A DNA stretch of 18,181 bases from Euperipatoides rowelli (taxonomy: Eukaryota; Onychophora; Udeonychophora; Euonychophora; Peripatopsidae). Below, piece after piece: positions 8,961 to 16,981 of the stretch; the first letter of the stretch is position 1; each line of letters begins with the position of its first letter. The translations under genes and the position numbers were made by a program. Below the pieces are notes generated by a model. That model did no database searches and was not told the origin of the DNA. It was given only the letters and a program-made list of their open reading frames with translations. The stretch lies in assembly GCA_003024985.2 (NCBI GenBank), contig PXIH01S0003367.1; one strand, written 5' to 3'.

Positions 8961-9054
8961 GTGGTCCACCGAACCACTCCCAAATAATTTTTAGTGGTCC
9001 ATAGAAATATTTAATGGTCTAGGACCACAGGACCACCATGAAATTCGAGCACTG
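8961..9054. mobile_element. possible terminus of a hAT-like transposon
   Basis: This is a compact cluster of GGTCC/GGACC motifs (GTGGTCCACC, AGTGGTCCAT, GGACCACAGGACCACCAT) ending TTCGAGCACTG. Reversed, the tip reads CAGTGCTCGAA, and CAGTG-type tips are typical of hAT terminal inverted repeats; repeated GTGGTCC motifs are common inside such ends. The opposite end was not located, so only a fragment is claimed. Confidence 0.35.
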
Positions 9055-9394
9055 CTAAGGTATTTTTTCCTCCTATGGAAAATTTATTTATCGCAAAAAT
9101 AAAAGAGGAGAACCACAATATGTCAATTTATTGGTGAATTAACCATTATGGAAGCCATGAAAATTTATGTGCATTCAACTTGGTATTTTTTTCTTGTGGA
9201 GTGATTTACACTCAAGTTTATAATTCACTGAATAGGAGGCTCTTATTTAGTAAATGTCTTCAGACTTAGAATATACTGTACTTATGGGGAAATATGTCTT
9301 TTCCCATACAGCAACTTGAAAAGGGTTAAAAAATAAATTTTAATATTTATTTTAATAAAGCCTGCCTTCTTCTTAATAAGAATTATTCTAATCA

Positions 9395-9835
9395 AAAAGG
9401 CTATTTTGTGTCCATAAATTTTATGTGTATTCAAAGTCAACGTTAGCTAATCCTGATTGCACTGGTAACTGCAGATTTGATTGATGCAAATCATTTTTGT
9501 GAATTTTTTCTCATCACTCATATAAGAAAAAAGTTAATCCAAAATAGGTAACGGGTGCTCATCAACTTCCAAAAATTTATTCACAGTAATCTAAAAATTG
9601 CCACACAAACAAATCTGCCCATTTGATTTTCATACCAATACAATTGGTGTAGCCCATGGGCTAGAATACACTTTAATATACCTTACTTTCTAATCTGTAG
9701 AGTTCTGTTTCAATCTTATTTCTAAGTGCAAATGGTACTGGGCAGGCTCTAATAAAGAGTTTAGTATCTGGTCCGAATTTTAAAATTGAAGATTCACTTA
9801 ATATTTCTCTACCTACATTTACATGCAAATGCCCA
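9395..9835 (-). pseudogene. decayed Ty3/gypsy reverse transcriptase fragment
   Basis: Minus-strand reading gives recognisable pieces of a Ty3/gypsy reverse transcriptase N-terminal half in the right order. First is a lead-in with ACPVPFALRNKIE (the usual ARPVPYALREKVE region). Then comes SPWATPIVLV, then a CGNF segment followed by ITVNKFLEVDEHPLPI, then a KKFTKM...TLNTHK region corresponding to the fingers/palm segment that normally holds the first catalytic aspartate. Several stops and at least one frameshift (between the RNKIE and SPWAT parts) interrupt it. The second-half motif Y-x-D-D was not found to the left. The sequence is of another lineage than the element at 12687-18181 (it has SPWAT and CG[DN]F where the other has LPVLVLPKK and CLDLRKIN). 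It is dead. Confidence 0.75.
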
Positions 9836-9916
9836 AATTAGAAATTACTAATTTAAACATATCTACATGCAAGCTTAAGTAAGCAGAGGCTATCCCAAAG
9901 ATGTAATATTTATTGA

Positions 9917-10145
9917 AAGGAGGTCTGATTGTGTCAATTTCTGTAAAAACTCTTATGGGGGCTAATAAACCAACATAATCTGACGAGAAAAAGGAGAGCT
10001 AGCTAAAACCCTGACTAAATGCCAGCCCGATCCAGCCGACTAGTGATTAAGAAGAGAAAGGGAGATTATCCCTTTATTATCCCTGCCTTGATAGAAAGGT
10101 ACAGATACCACCCCTATCTCGTGATAGCTAGTAAAGGCATCTGAA
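9917..10145 (+). mobile_element. LTR-like repeat, copy A (plus orientation)
   Basis: This is a divergent inverted copy of the sequence at the right edge of the window (about 17935-18181). By eye about 70% of bases match over some 230 bases with a few small gaps. The best block is CCTTTATTATCCCTGCC followed by TGATAGAA, and others are GCTAGCTAAA and CCCTATCTCG. In the right-hand copy this sequence sits directly upstream of gag in the sense of the retrotransposon, so an LTR or LTR-plus-leader is the natural reading. Copy A has no gag or pol beside it in the same orientation and is probably a solo LTR or fragment. The neighbouring reverse transcriptase relic points the other way and belongs to a different insertion. 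Confidence 0.6.
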
Positions 10146-10360
10146 AAAGAGAGATTAAATTGATGTCATTTCAATATTTTGTTTTTACACACACAAACAC
10201 GTCACAGTTTAGCAGATATTCATATTTATTTGCCTAAAAAAGGTAACAATAAATTCCTTTCCCACAATAAAATCTACAATTAATGTTCTTTTTAATTCAC
10301 AATCATATAGTATAAATAAATCAAGCTGGATTAGGCTGCAGATAAATTAGACAGGTAGAG

Positions 10361-10782
10361 GGGGGGGGGCGATTGAGAGCATAGCCAAAGGGGTTTGGGC
10401 AAATGGGTCATGAAAGGGGTGAATCTTAAGATTTAAAGTTTGAAAAAAAGTCTATTTCACTATTGTGAGTCTCTGGAGGGAAATTGAGAAAAGTCTTTAA
10501 CAGCAAGTGGATGGATAATCTATAGTCGAATCTGCGAGGAAAGATTGTTGGCATGTTACTAGAAAAGCTTGGGTTACAGTAGTAAGCTCGGGTTGAGAGG
10601 TAGTCTGCTGGAAGGCAACAGGTCTTTGGGTCAGCATCAAGCAGGCTTCTTCAAAGGTTGGCTATGGAATCTGCATTGCATCGGTTCGTTTCATTCTTTG
10701 GTCTGGAGTCAGCCTATACCTCTAAGCTTCTATCTCTGCAGGCCCTCTTCTTGCCTAATTCTGGACAACTCTTGATTCCTTC
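10361..10782. other. unidentified higher-GC block
   Basis: It begins with a run of ten G at about 10361-10370 and has noticeably more G and C than its flanks up to the piggyBac-type MITE. A plus-strand frame is open from 10569 to 10775 (68 codons, containing GSLLEGNRSLGQHQAGFFKG), but no domain, start context or splice pair convinces me. GGTTCGTTTCA near 10683 is only loosely like a pol III B box and no A box was found. It is probably a dispersed repeat or a remnant of one. Confidence 0.35.
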
Positions 10783-10786
10783 TTAA

Positions 10787-11017
10787 CCCTTTCCACTCCA
10801 AATTAAAATTGCATTGATTGCATTCTTTTAAATCCCCTGATTTTAATTTTAGTTTTTTTTTAAAAATCATTTGGTATGATTAAAAACAAATAAATTTTAG
10901 TTCTTTTAAACATAAATTTTATCAATTGGAAGCATTTTTGAGATTAACAGTGATTGTTCAATTGTCAAATTGTAAAAAGAAAATGTCTAACTATGTTCGA
11001 CAGTGGAGTGGAAAGGG
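10787..11017. mobile_element. piggyBac-type MITE with TTAA target duplication
   Basis: The left tip CCCTTTCCACTCCA (10787-10800) and right tip TGGAGTGGAAAGGG (11004-11017) are exact reverse complements. The element is flanked on both sides by TTAA (10783-10786 and 11018-11021), so 18 bases match perfectly including the target site. TTAA duplications with CCCTTT...CCA tips are the hallmark of the piggyBac superfamily. The element is 231 bases, AT-rich inside and without coding capacity, so it is non-autonomous. The perfect tips suggest a fairly recent insertion compared with other elements here. It would need a piggyBac-like transposase from elsewhere; none is in the window. Confidence 0.88.
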
Positions 11018-11187
11018 TTAATGATCATCTTTCTTGATTTTTGATCTCAATTAATCAGCTTTCTTAATCATCATAAAAATCTTAATCTTAATTTTCTCCT
11101 GATCATAATGATGAATGTGCCTCTTCAGCCCTTTTTGTACTCGGAGGTTGCTATCAGCGTTTATCTTAGTTTATTTTCTTCTGATAG

Positions 11188-11255
11188 GTCGTCACTGTAT
11201 GACATCTGCTATTATGTAGATTATGGTGACATCAGCACTGTAGGAGCTCCACCAG
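11188..11255 (+). CDS. candidate internal exon, unidentified protein
   Basis: A pyrimidine-rich stretch ending TCTGATAG is followed by 68 bases with only one long open frame: 22 codons reading SSLYDICYYVDYGDISTVGA, then two prolines, then one spare base. The donor is CCAG|GTGACT. The peptide looks like real protein. The CYYVDYGDISTV part resembles the F/Y-x-D-Y-G-[ND] strand of extended Tudor domains, but no partner residues before or after confirm this, so the identity is open. It splices in frame to 11470. The preceding exon (which must end in phase 2) was not found. In the same frame the sequence is also open upstream to about 11102, so a longer non-spliced start cannot be excluded. Confidence 0.5.
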
Positions 11256-11469
11256 GTGACTAAATCTGTAATGAATTTTTAATAATGAAGGTAGTTGTAA
11301 CCATGGTAACTGTAGTTTGAGCGAATATAATGTTAAAAATCTCAGAATTAGATATTCTAGCATTGTTTTTTTTTTATAAATTCTCCATTAATAATTGTAA
11401 TTCTTGTATTCTTTTTACAATTATCCAAAAATAATAATTCTTATATTCTTTTTTTTTGTTTTGTTTCAG
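11256..11469 (+). other. candidate intron
   Basis: This 214-base intron begins GTGACT and ends with a long T-rich tract and TTTCAG. It contains a near-palindrome GTAACCATGGTAAC near 11297-11310. Its boundaries keep one continuous frame across both flanking candidate exons. Confidence 0.5.
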
Positions 11470-11531
11470 GGTGGGGGTATCAGGATGGCTATGCAAGGGA
11501 AGCTATGCTCTACAAGGGCAGAGTGGATTGA
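11470..11531 (+). CDS. candidate 3'-terminal exon, unidentified protein
   Basis: It follows a very good acceptor (long T-rich tract, TTTCAG). Joined to the exon ending at 11255 it continues the frame with GWGYQDGYAREAMLYKGRVD and stops at TGA (11529-11531). Two AATAAA hexamers follow at 11571-11576 and 11584-11589, the first 40 bases after the stop. Acceptor, open frame, balanced amino-acid composition and polyadenylation signals together make this the best candidate 3' end of a host gene on the plus strand. Known parts would be 42 residues of the C-terminus. I do not recognise the protein; a Tudor-domain protein is only a suggestion from the upstream exon. Confidence 0.5.
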
Positions 11532-11570
11532 AAGAAGATAGCGACATAACACAAAAAAACATAATATTTA

Positions 11571-11589
11571 AATAAAATATGCAAATAAA
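11571..11589 (+). promoter_or_regulatory. tandem polyadenylation signals
   Basis: AATAAA occurs at 11571-11576 and 11584-11589, just downstream of the stop codon of the candidate terminal exon. Position and spacing fit a cleavage/polyadenylation signal for that transcript. Confidence 0.4.
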
Positions 11590-11599
11590 GTATTTGCAT

Positions 11600-12686
11600 T
11601 TAACAGTATAACCAAGTTAAAAAAATCAATCATTGTAATGGTAACTTGTTGGGCAAAGTGTACTTAAAAATTAGGAAGAAATCAGGATGATTTGTTCTGT
11701 GATTTGCTACTGATTAGATAGCAAATGACATAACTCCATCCTTAAGGTGAATTGGAAGAGACTGACAATTTTTTTGATGATGTCCTAGCACCTTTACCAA
11801 ACAAGCTACAACAAAAACTTGTATCTCAAATATAGTGATTGTGTCACTCAATAAAATATAAGAGTTCTTTTGTTTAATAAGATTTAATAAAGTTTGACCA
11901 AGAATTTGTTTAAAAAAAATTGCTTGATTTTGCAATTCTCTTTTTTTTTTTTTGTAAATTCTAATTTAATTGCAATTGTTTGTTTTTCTCTTTTGTTTTG
12001 GTTGAAAAAAATTCATTTTTTTTTGTATAAAATTTAGTCTGCACAAATGTTGTTTAGGGGGATTCTTGTCAGACTATAAGTAATATTGGTAAGAGAATCC
12101 TGTTTTTGTTTTTTTTAAGCTAGGAATGAAAACCTAATGTTTTCATTCTGGAGTATAAACATTCATTGTTTAAGCTCCAACGTTCCCTTCCAACGCTATG
12201 TGCTTGGTTACTTGGTTATTTTGTTTGTTGTGTTTGCCTTGTAAATTTTTCTCTTTTGTAAGGTAACTTTGCTTTGTCTTTTGTGCAGCAATTTATTTGA
12301 ACTATCCTTTTCGAAAAATTTATTACGACAGCTACTCAGGTGGAATTTTCGAGCCAGGGTGTTGTTGGGAGCAGGATGTCCCCCCTTTTTTCTTTCATAG
12401 TGACTTTCACTTATTCAAGGACATTTTTCTCTCTTTGGACATTATTTTTATTGCGTTTTGGATTTTATGTCATATATGCAATTTCTTGTTTATATAAACA
12501 AACTTTTTTTTTTAATTTATTGTGTTTGTGCTTTTATTTATTTAATTTTATTTATTTAAGTTTTGTTTATTTATTGATTTGAGCAAATAAAATTTAAATT
12601 TTTTTTTTTTAATGCGACAAGTTTTTTTGTATGGCCAGTTGGGTCTTTTTGATTTACCTAGGTAATAATTTCTTTCTTTATTTGAG
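11600..12686. other. T-rich non-coding DNA
   Basis: No credible gene. The plus strand has long T runs and (TTTA)n-like tracts at 12531-12575. The overlapping plus-strand open frames at 12297-12582 are F/L/I-rich products of this composition. A perfect 10-base hairpin (GAATGAAAAC and GTTTTCATTC around CTAAT) is at 12124-12148. A left-hand LTR of the retrotransposon to the right would be expected here, but no match to the leader sequence at the right edge was seen. Confidence 0.5.
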
Positions 12687-12697
12687 CTCTCTTTTTC

Positions 12698-13072
12698 TTA
12701 AATAATATTGATGTGTAACTTTGGGGTCTTCTGTTTCGATAGGCAGTTTGGATCCATCCTTTTTTTTTTTCGGTCATTTAAAGAGCGTAAGAAACGATGT
12801 TTAAATGCTTCGACCTCCGCTATCTTGTCAGATGGCATGGTGATCGCTTCTTGGTCTAGCAACGAACGTAGATAATCTTTGTATTCAATTATCTGCATCT
12901 TTGGGTTGTTTGAGTCAGGATTATCATAATCTACATCAACTTCTTCAGTTGGGAAGGTGATGATAGGGATATTTTGAATTTCTGTAGAGGTGTTGCCATT
13001 GGTAATGGCAGGTGTAGTTCTACCTGTTTCTTCATTTATGATGTAGCTTCAGTGACCATAAGCTTTTAATTT
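12698..13072 (-). pseudogene. C-terminal extension of integrase/pol
   Basis: After the GPY-type region the minus-strand frame reaches a TGA (near 13046-13050) and then stays open to a stop at 12698. The segment is rich in acidic and Asn/Thr residues, followed by a charged, probably helical stretch (EYKDYLRSLLDQEA ... KHRFLRSLNDRKKKR). No chromodomain signature was seen. Tails of this sort follow integrase in many Ty3/gypsy elements and are poorly conserved, so its role is unknown. The single stop between it and the integrase suggests that it was once the same polyprotein. Confidence 0.55.
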
Positions 13073-14085
13073 GTCAATGTGCACTTTTTTTTATTGTGTC
13101 TGGGTCATTTATGTCCTGAATATGGTAATTTTCAAGTCCAGTTTTTTTAATGATGGTGCATGGTCCTGTATATCTTGGGTTAAACTTCCTGTTATGACTA
13201 GCGAACTGGGGACATCCAAGGCTAGGACAGAATCACCAATGTTGAACTCTCGCAGTCTGCGCCCTCTATCTTTGTTTCTGGCNTTATTGATTGAGGCNTT
13301 TTGTAAATTGGAGAAAACTTCCGACTTTGCAGTCTCCAGCTTCTCCATTATTGCATCTACTAAGTGTATCCTCTCCAAAATATCTTCATTTTCATCGAGA
13401 TTAGACTTGGAAAAGAAATCGTACTGATAAAAACCATAAAAAATGTAGAATCATACTTGTTTAGTGCTACTGTGTACAATATTATTGATGCCTTGCATTA
13501 AGTATGGGAGCATGGTGTTCCAATCGATGAAGTTTTTGTTGCAATAGTGTAATATTAAGTTGAGTATTTTGCTATTTATTCTCTTTCACTTATGCCTTTG
13601 GAGTGTGGCCAGTAGCTATTTGTGGTTAATCTCTCTATTCCCAACTTTGCACAAGGGTAGACATGATGTGCCCTACTAGTTGTGGTCCCAGTCTGATACA
13701 ATTTGTTTTGAGCCGCCATATCGCCTGTATATGGTTTCCATGTAATCTTTTGCGATTATGTGGGCTTCTTGGCTTGGGAGTGGGCTGGCAAAGGTCATTT
13801 GGGAGAAGTGGTCAGTATATGTGATTATATATTTGTTTCTTCTTTGTGTGGTGGAGAATGGACTTAAAATATCGATGCTGATCTTTGACATGCAGGTTGA
13901 AGGAGNTTCGACAGCTTGTATAGAAGCTTTTACACGTCCTCTGTTCCTACGCTGACATTTTCCACAGCTTTTGATATATTCTCTTATGTCTGTAAAAATT
14001 GTTTCCCAAGCGAAGTTTCTTTTTATTCTGTAAAGTGTTTTATCTAAGCAAAAGTGTCACCCAATGATGCTATCGTGATAGAAAT
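13060..14085 (-). pseudogene. integrase domain of the gypsy element
   Basis: From right to left: a zinc-binding HHCC part (YHDSIIG, then an H about 14050, then SCGKCQRRN near 13965); the catalytic core, with the first aspartate in SIDILSP and YIITYTDHFS, and the second in IVSDWDHN, about 60 residues apart as usual; a glutamate region in the frame-disrupted stretch near 13590-13610; then a WNTMLPYLMQGIN and VHSSTK region. A C-terminal RRLREFNIGDSVLAL leads to NPRYTGPCTIIKK, a GPY/F-type module, and VHIDKLKAYG. Stops follow the second aspartate and several frameshifts occur, one at an 8-base T run (13085-13092). This enzyme would join element cDNA to host DNA; this copy cannot. Confidence 0.85.
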
Positions 14086-14394
14086 ACAAAACATCCGGTA
14101 TGAGGGATGCTGGGACTACTGTTCTATAAGTTGAGAGATTTGATTTTCCTAATTGTATTTATTTATAAGTATTTGGTTTTCATCGAGGATAAAATTTTCA
14201 TTATTTAAATTTCCTTCTTTTATTTATCAAATTATTACAGTAATCGTCTTTTTTTTGTTCTTGCTCAATTGTGATTGGTCTTTTGGTGGTTTTTAATGCG
14301 CATGTGGTTGTCTCAGGCTTGGCCTCAGGCTCCTCATGACTTCGTGAGAGCATGTCGGCAAAGCTATTTAACCTACCGGGAATATGTTAAAAAT

Positions 14395-14760
14395 GGATGT
14401 CATTTTGTTGTATGTTGATCATCCACCTTGCCACTCTAGAATTTGTATCTTTTAATTCGATCATATAAATTAATGGCTTATGGTCTGTCAGTAATATTAT
14501 TTTGTTCACATATGTCATGTGTTTGATATGGTCTAAAGCAAATACGATGGCTGTTTCGCATTCTATGACAGCGTAGTTCGCTCAGCTTTGTTTAGCCTAC
14601 GACTGCCATAAGTCATAGGTTGGAACTCGCCATTTTTATTCTTTTGCTCCAATACTGCTCCTAGTGATGTGAGTGAAGCATCAGTCTTTATAATAAACAG
14701 TTTGTCATATCTTGGAAAGGCTAGTAAGGGTGCAGTAATTAGTTTTTGTTTGAGGGTTTG
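14395..14760 (-). pseudogene. RNase H domain of the gypsy element
   Basis: IIKTDASLTSLGAVLEQ carries the first catalytic aspartate, followed by a YGSRRLNKAE segment. Then, after a stop at 14563-14565, come an AVIECETAIVFAL region with the glutamate and LTDHKPLIYM with a further aspartate. This is the order of Ty3/gypsy RNase H, which removes the RNA strand during cDNA synthesis. The stop between the second and third parts breaks it. Confidence 0.85.
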
Positions 14761-15480
14761 GAAGGCTAATTCCACACTGTCATTCCAAGTAACTTTGGTA
14801 TTTCTTTTTTTCAATAAATCATAAGAGGGGCAGCTATTTCGGCAAAGTTTGTTATGTATGGCGGAAACGCTGCTTTCAACTGGTCTGCAACCGTTTTTAT
14901 TGACCATGTGCCCTAAGTATTTTATGGACTCTATGAATAAACGACATTTAGAGGGTTTAACAGCTAGATTAATTTTTTCTAAAGCGCTAAGCACTTCTTC
15001 TAGTGTTTTTAGGTGTTCCTCTATGTTGGGCGAGAGTATGATAATATCGTCTAGGTAGACGAAGACATGGCCTTTAAATATTATGTGATGTAAACATTCT
15101 ACCATTATTTTTTGAAAAATGGCCACAGATGTTTAGCATCTTTGACAAAGGCGGGTGAATGTGTATTTTGTGAACGGTACACAAAAGGCAAACTTTTTGG
15201 GGTTTCTTCTGTTAATTTTACATTAAAGTAGCCATTATTTACATCGAGCTGCTGAATATACGCGCACCGCCTAGGTTTTCGAGTATGTCTTCTATGCGCA
15301 TGATCAGATGTTGCTCATTCATGATCTGTTTGTTAATTTTGCGTAAGTCTAGACATATTGTGACTTCTTTGGAGTCCTTTTTGGGTAATACTAAGACAGG
15401 CAAATTGTAAGGGTACAATTGGCCCGTCTTAGTATCTTTTTTATAATATTGGCCTTTTCCAGTTTGGCTAGTTGGAAATG
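14760..15480 (-). pseudogene. reverse transcriptase domain of the gypsy element
   Basis: The N-terminal half (15127-15480) is spread over shifted frames. It shows LPVLVLPKKDSKEV, then CLDLRKINKQ, then an ILENLGGARIFS segment and LDVNNGYFNVKL with the first catalytic aspartate. The C-terminal half is a single open stretch (to 14563) with FVYLDDIIIL, the Y-x-D-D active site, then LAVKPSKCRLF and KYLGHMV, and the usual thumb/tether region with LKQKLITAPLLAFP leading into RNase H. The order and motifs are diagnostic of Ty3/gypsy. The apparent start near 15126 is not a real initiation site; the domain continues upstream across a break. Confidence 0.92.
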
Positions 15481-15489
15481 TAACGGTTC

Positions 15490-15800
15490 GTATAGGCTAT
15501 GGGGGATATGGTAGGCTACTGTCGTTGGTAAATTGGTGTGTCATTTTTTAATTTTGGTTCGTATGGTGGGATATTTGCCCCTGTCATATTTATTATATCT
15601 TCTATGAGAATATTTTTTTGTTTTGTGAGTATGTTTTCTAATTCTCCCCTGTGTGTATCAGTCAAGCCTAGTTCTGATGTTCAAAATAGCCCATATAATT
15701 CACTAGAATCATTGCCATCTTGTTTGTTGGTGGTGAGAGTAGTCTCGCAGCTAAATTCATCCTTGTCTTTTGATTGGTTGTACGCTTTATCATAGGCCCT
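15490..15800 (-). pseudogene. protease-RT linker of the gypsy element
   Basis: This is pol sequence between the protease and the first reverse transcriptase motif. Minus-strand frames are open in pieces, and the one from the protease runs on to 15668. It is not recognisable as a separate domain. In this family this part is variable linker. Confidence 0.5.
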
Positions 15801-16115
15801 ACTTTTGTTGACTGGAGTTTTACTGTTAATTGTTCACAGTCTATCACAGCATTGTATAGTACACACCAGTCAAAGCCTAAAATCATTTGAAATGCTACTT
15901 TTTGTTGAATCTTTACTACACACGCTGGCTGTAATATGCTTACGTTGGCTATTTTGACGCTTATAAATGTTTTGATACCGGTCAACGTTTTCTCGGACAC
16001 TGGAGATTTGAGGGAGACCGCCATTGTTTTGTTGCTTAATTGGTCATGCCTAGTGCAGCTTTCATCGATAAGGCAATTTTCGGCGCCAGTATCGAGAAGG
16101 GCATATACTTTCAGA
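15800..16115 (-). pseudogene. retropepsin-like aspartic protease of the gypsy element
   Basis: The minus strand reads YALLDTGAENCLID around 16066-16100; LLDTGA is the active-site signature of retropepsins. It continues in the same frame through about 80 residues to MILGFDW (near 15870), the second conserved protease motif (hydrophobic-hydrophobic-L-G-x-D/W), at the usual distance. The enzyme would cut the Gag-Pol polyprotein. The frame is open through this domain, which makes it one of the better preserved parts, but its neighbours are broken. Confidence 0.85.
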
Positions 16116-16639
16116 ATACGTCTACGAGTATTATAGGCTTGTCCTCATAGGTATTATAAAATTTTATTGTGGAAGTGTGTTTAGATTTATTCGCTCTGCC
16201 TTTCTTTTTTGGAGTCGCCATTTTGTATTGTTCACGCTTTTTGATATGACTCTCAAACGCACCCTTACCCTTTTTGTGTGGAGCGATAACGTCATTCTTA
16301 CCTGTTGCGATCATTATATTGTTACGGTACAGCATCTCTCAGGATTACTGTTTTTACACTTTTCTACAGGATTTTCCTCGCTTAGAATTTTCCATAGATT
16401 AAATGTGATTAATTGAGGTGGGTGCAATGGTGAACTAGGTAGGTCTTTTGTATTTTTTCTTAAGTTATCTTTCTCGGCCCTGTTGAATTTTGGTTTTGCT
16501 GGCCTTTTAATTAGCTATCTTCTATCCTTCATTACTTCTGTTCGGGATATTGCAAGTTTCATTCCCTATGTCTTTAAATGACTCGGATTTAGATGGTCCA
16601 GTTTGCCTATCAAATTTATTAGCCCTGACACTCAGGATC
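16116..16639 (-). pseudogene. gag-pol junction region
   Basis: Between the zinc knuckle and the protease, minus-strand frames are open in pieces (for example 16111-16335, Lys-rich, with KKKGRANKSKH). No domain is recognisable. It is probably nucleocapsid tail and the gag-pol frameshift or linker, now degenerate. Confidence 0.45.
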
Positions 16640-16981
16640 CTAGGAGTGTAGGACGTTGGGGTTTAACGGAACCATACTATCTGAGCCGCTAGGGTTTGGA
16701 GTTCCCTGTCTTGGCTTTTTAATGCAGTACCGCTCGATATGCCACAGACCCTTGTAAAAGTTACACACCACCTGTCTCCTATTCCTTTCTTTCTCTAGCC
16801 TATCTCTGTTTTGCTGGGTCAATTCCGCGATAGCTAATTTTAATTCATCTAATAGCTTAGTGAACGTTTGCTCGTTATTAGGGCCTACCGCTACACTATT
16901 AATTGTTTTTGTTTTCGCTTCGAGTAACTTAAATTTCAGCTCTATTTCTTCGATATAATCTGTACTTTCTCTTAATGTCAT
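16640..16981 (-). pseudogene. gag C-terminus with damaged CCHC zinc knuckle
   Basis: The open stretch of 113 codons has a helical, Glu/Lys/Leu-rich first half (EEIELKFKLLEAKTK ... LLDELKLAIAELTQQN), then a basic run (RLEKERNRRQ), then CNFYKGLWHIERYC. Position and spacing fit the nucleocapsid zinc knuckle C-x2-C-x4-H-x4-C (Cys73, position 76, His81, Cys86), but position 76, the second cysteine, is tyrosine. The usual glycine before His is tryptophan. This knuckle would not bind zinc normally. Confidence 0.7.

Noticed and set aside
9301-9335. Second piggyBac end (GAAAAGGGTTAA near 9317-9328)
   Set aside because: No matching inverted tip TTAACCCTTTTC was found nearby, and the sequence lies next to the RT relic without other transposon features.
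10670-10700. tRNA-derived SINE with a pol III B box
   Set aside because: GGTTCGTTTCA is only a loose match to the B box, no A box lies at the right distance upstream, and no tRNA fold was seen.
12297-12582. Two overlapping plus-strand frames rich in F and L, resembling membrane segments
   Set aside because: They are produced by T-rich sequence. There is no start context or conserved motif, and they overlap in different frames.
11940-12640. Left-hand LTR of the gypsy element
   Set aside because: Expected by position, but none of the conserved blocks of the leader (for example CCTTTATTATCCCTGCC or GCTAGCTAAA) occurs on either strand here.
13071-13955. Plus-strand open frames opposite the integrase
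   Set aside because: They are antisense shadows of the minus-strand gypsy pol gene, which has clear integrase motifs.
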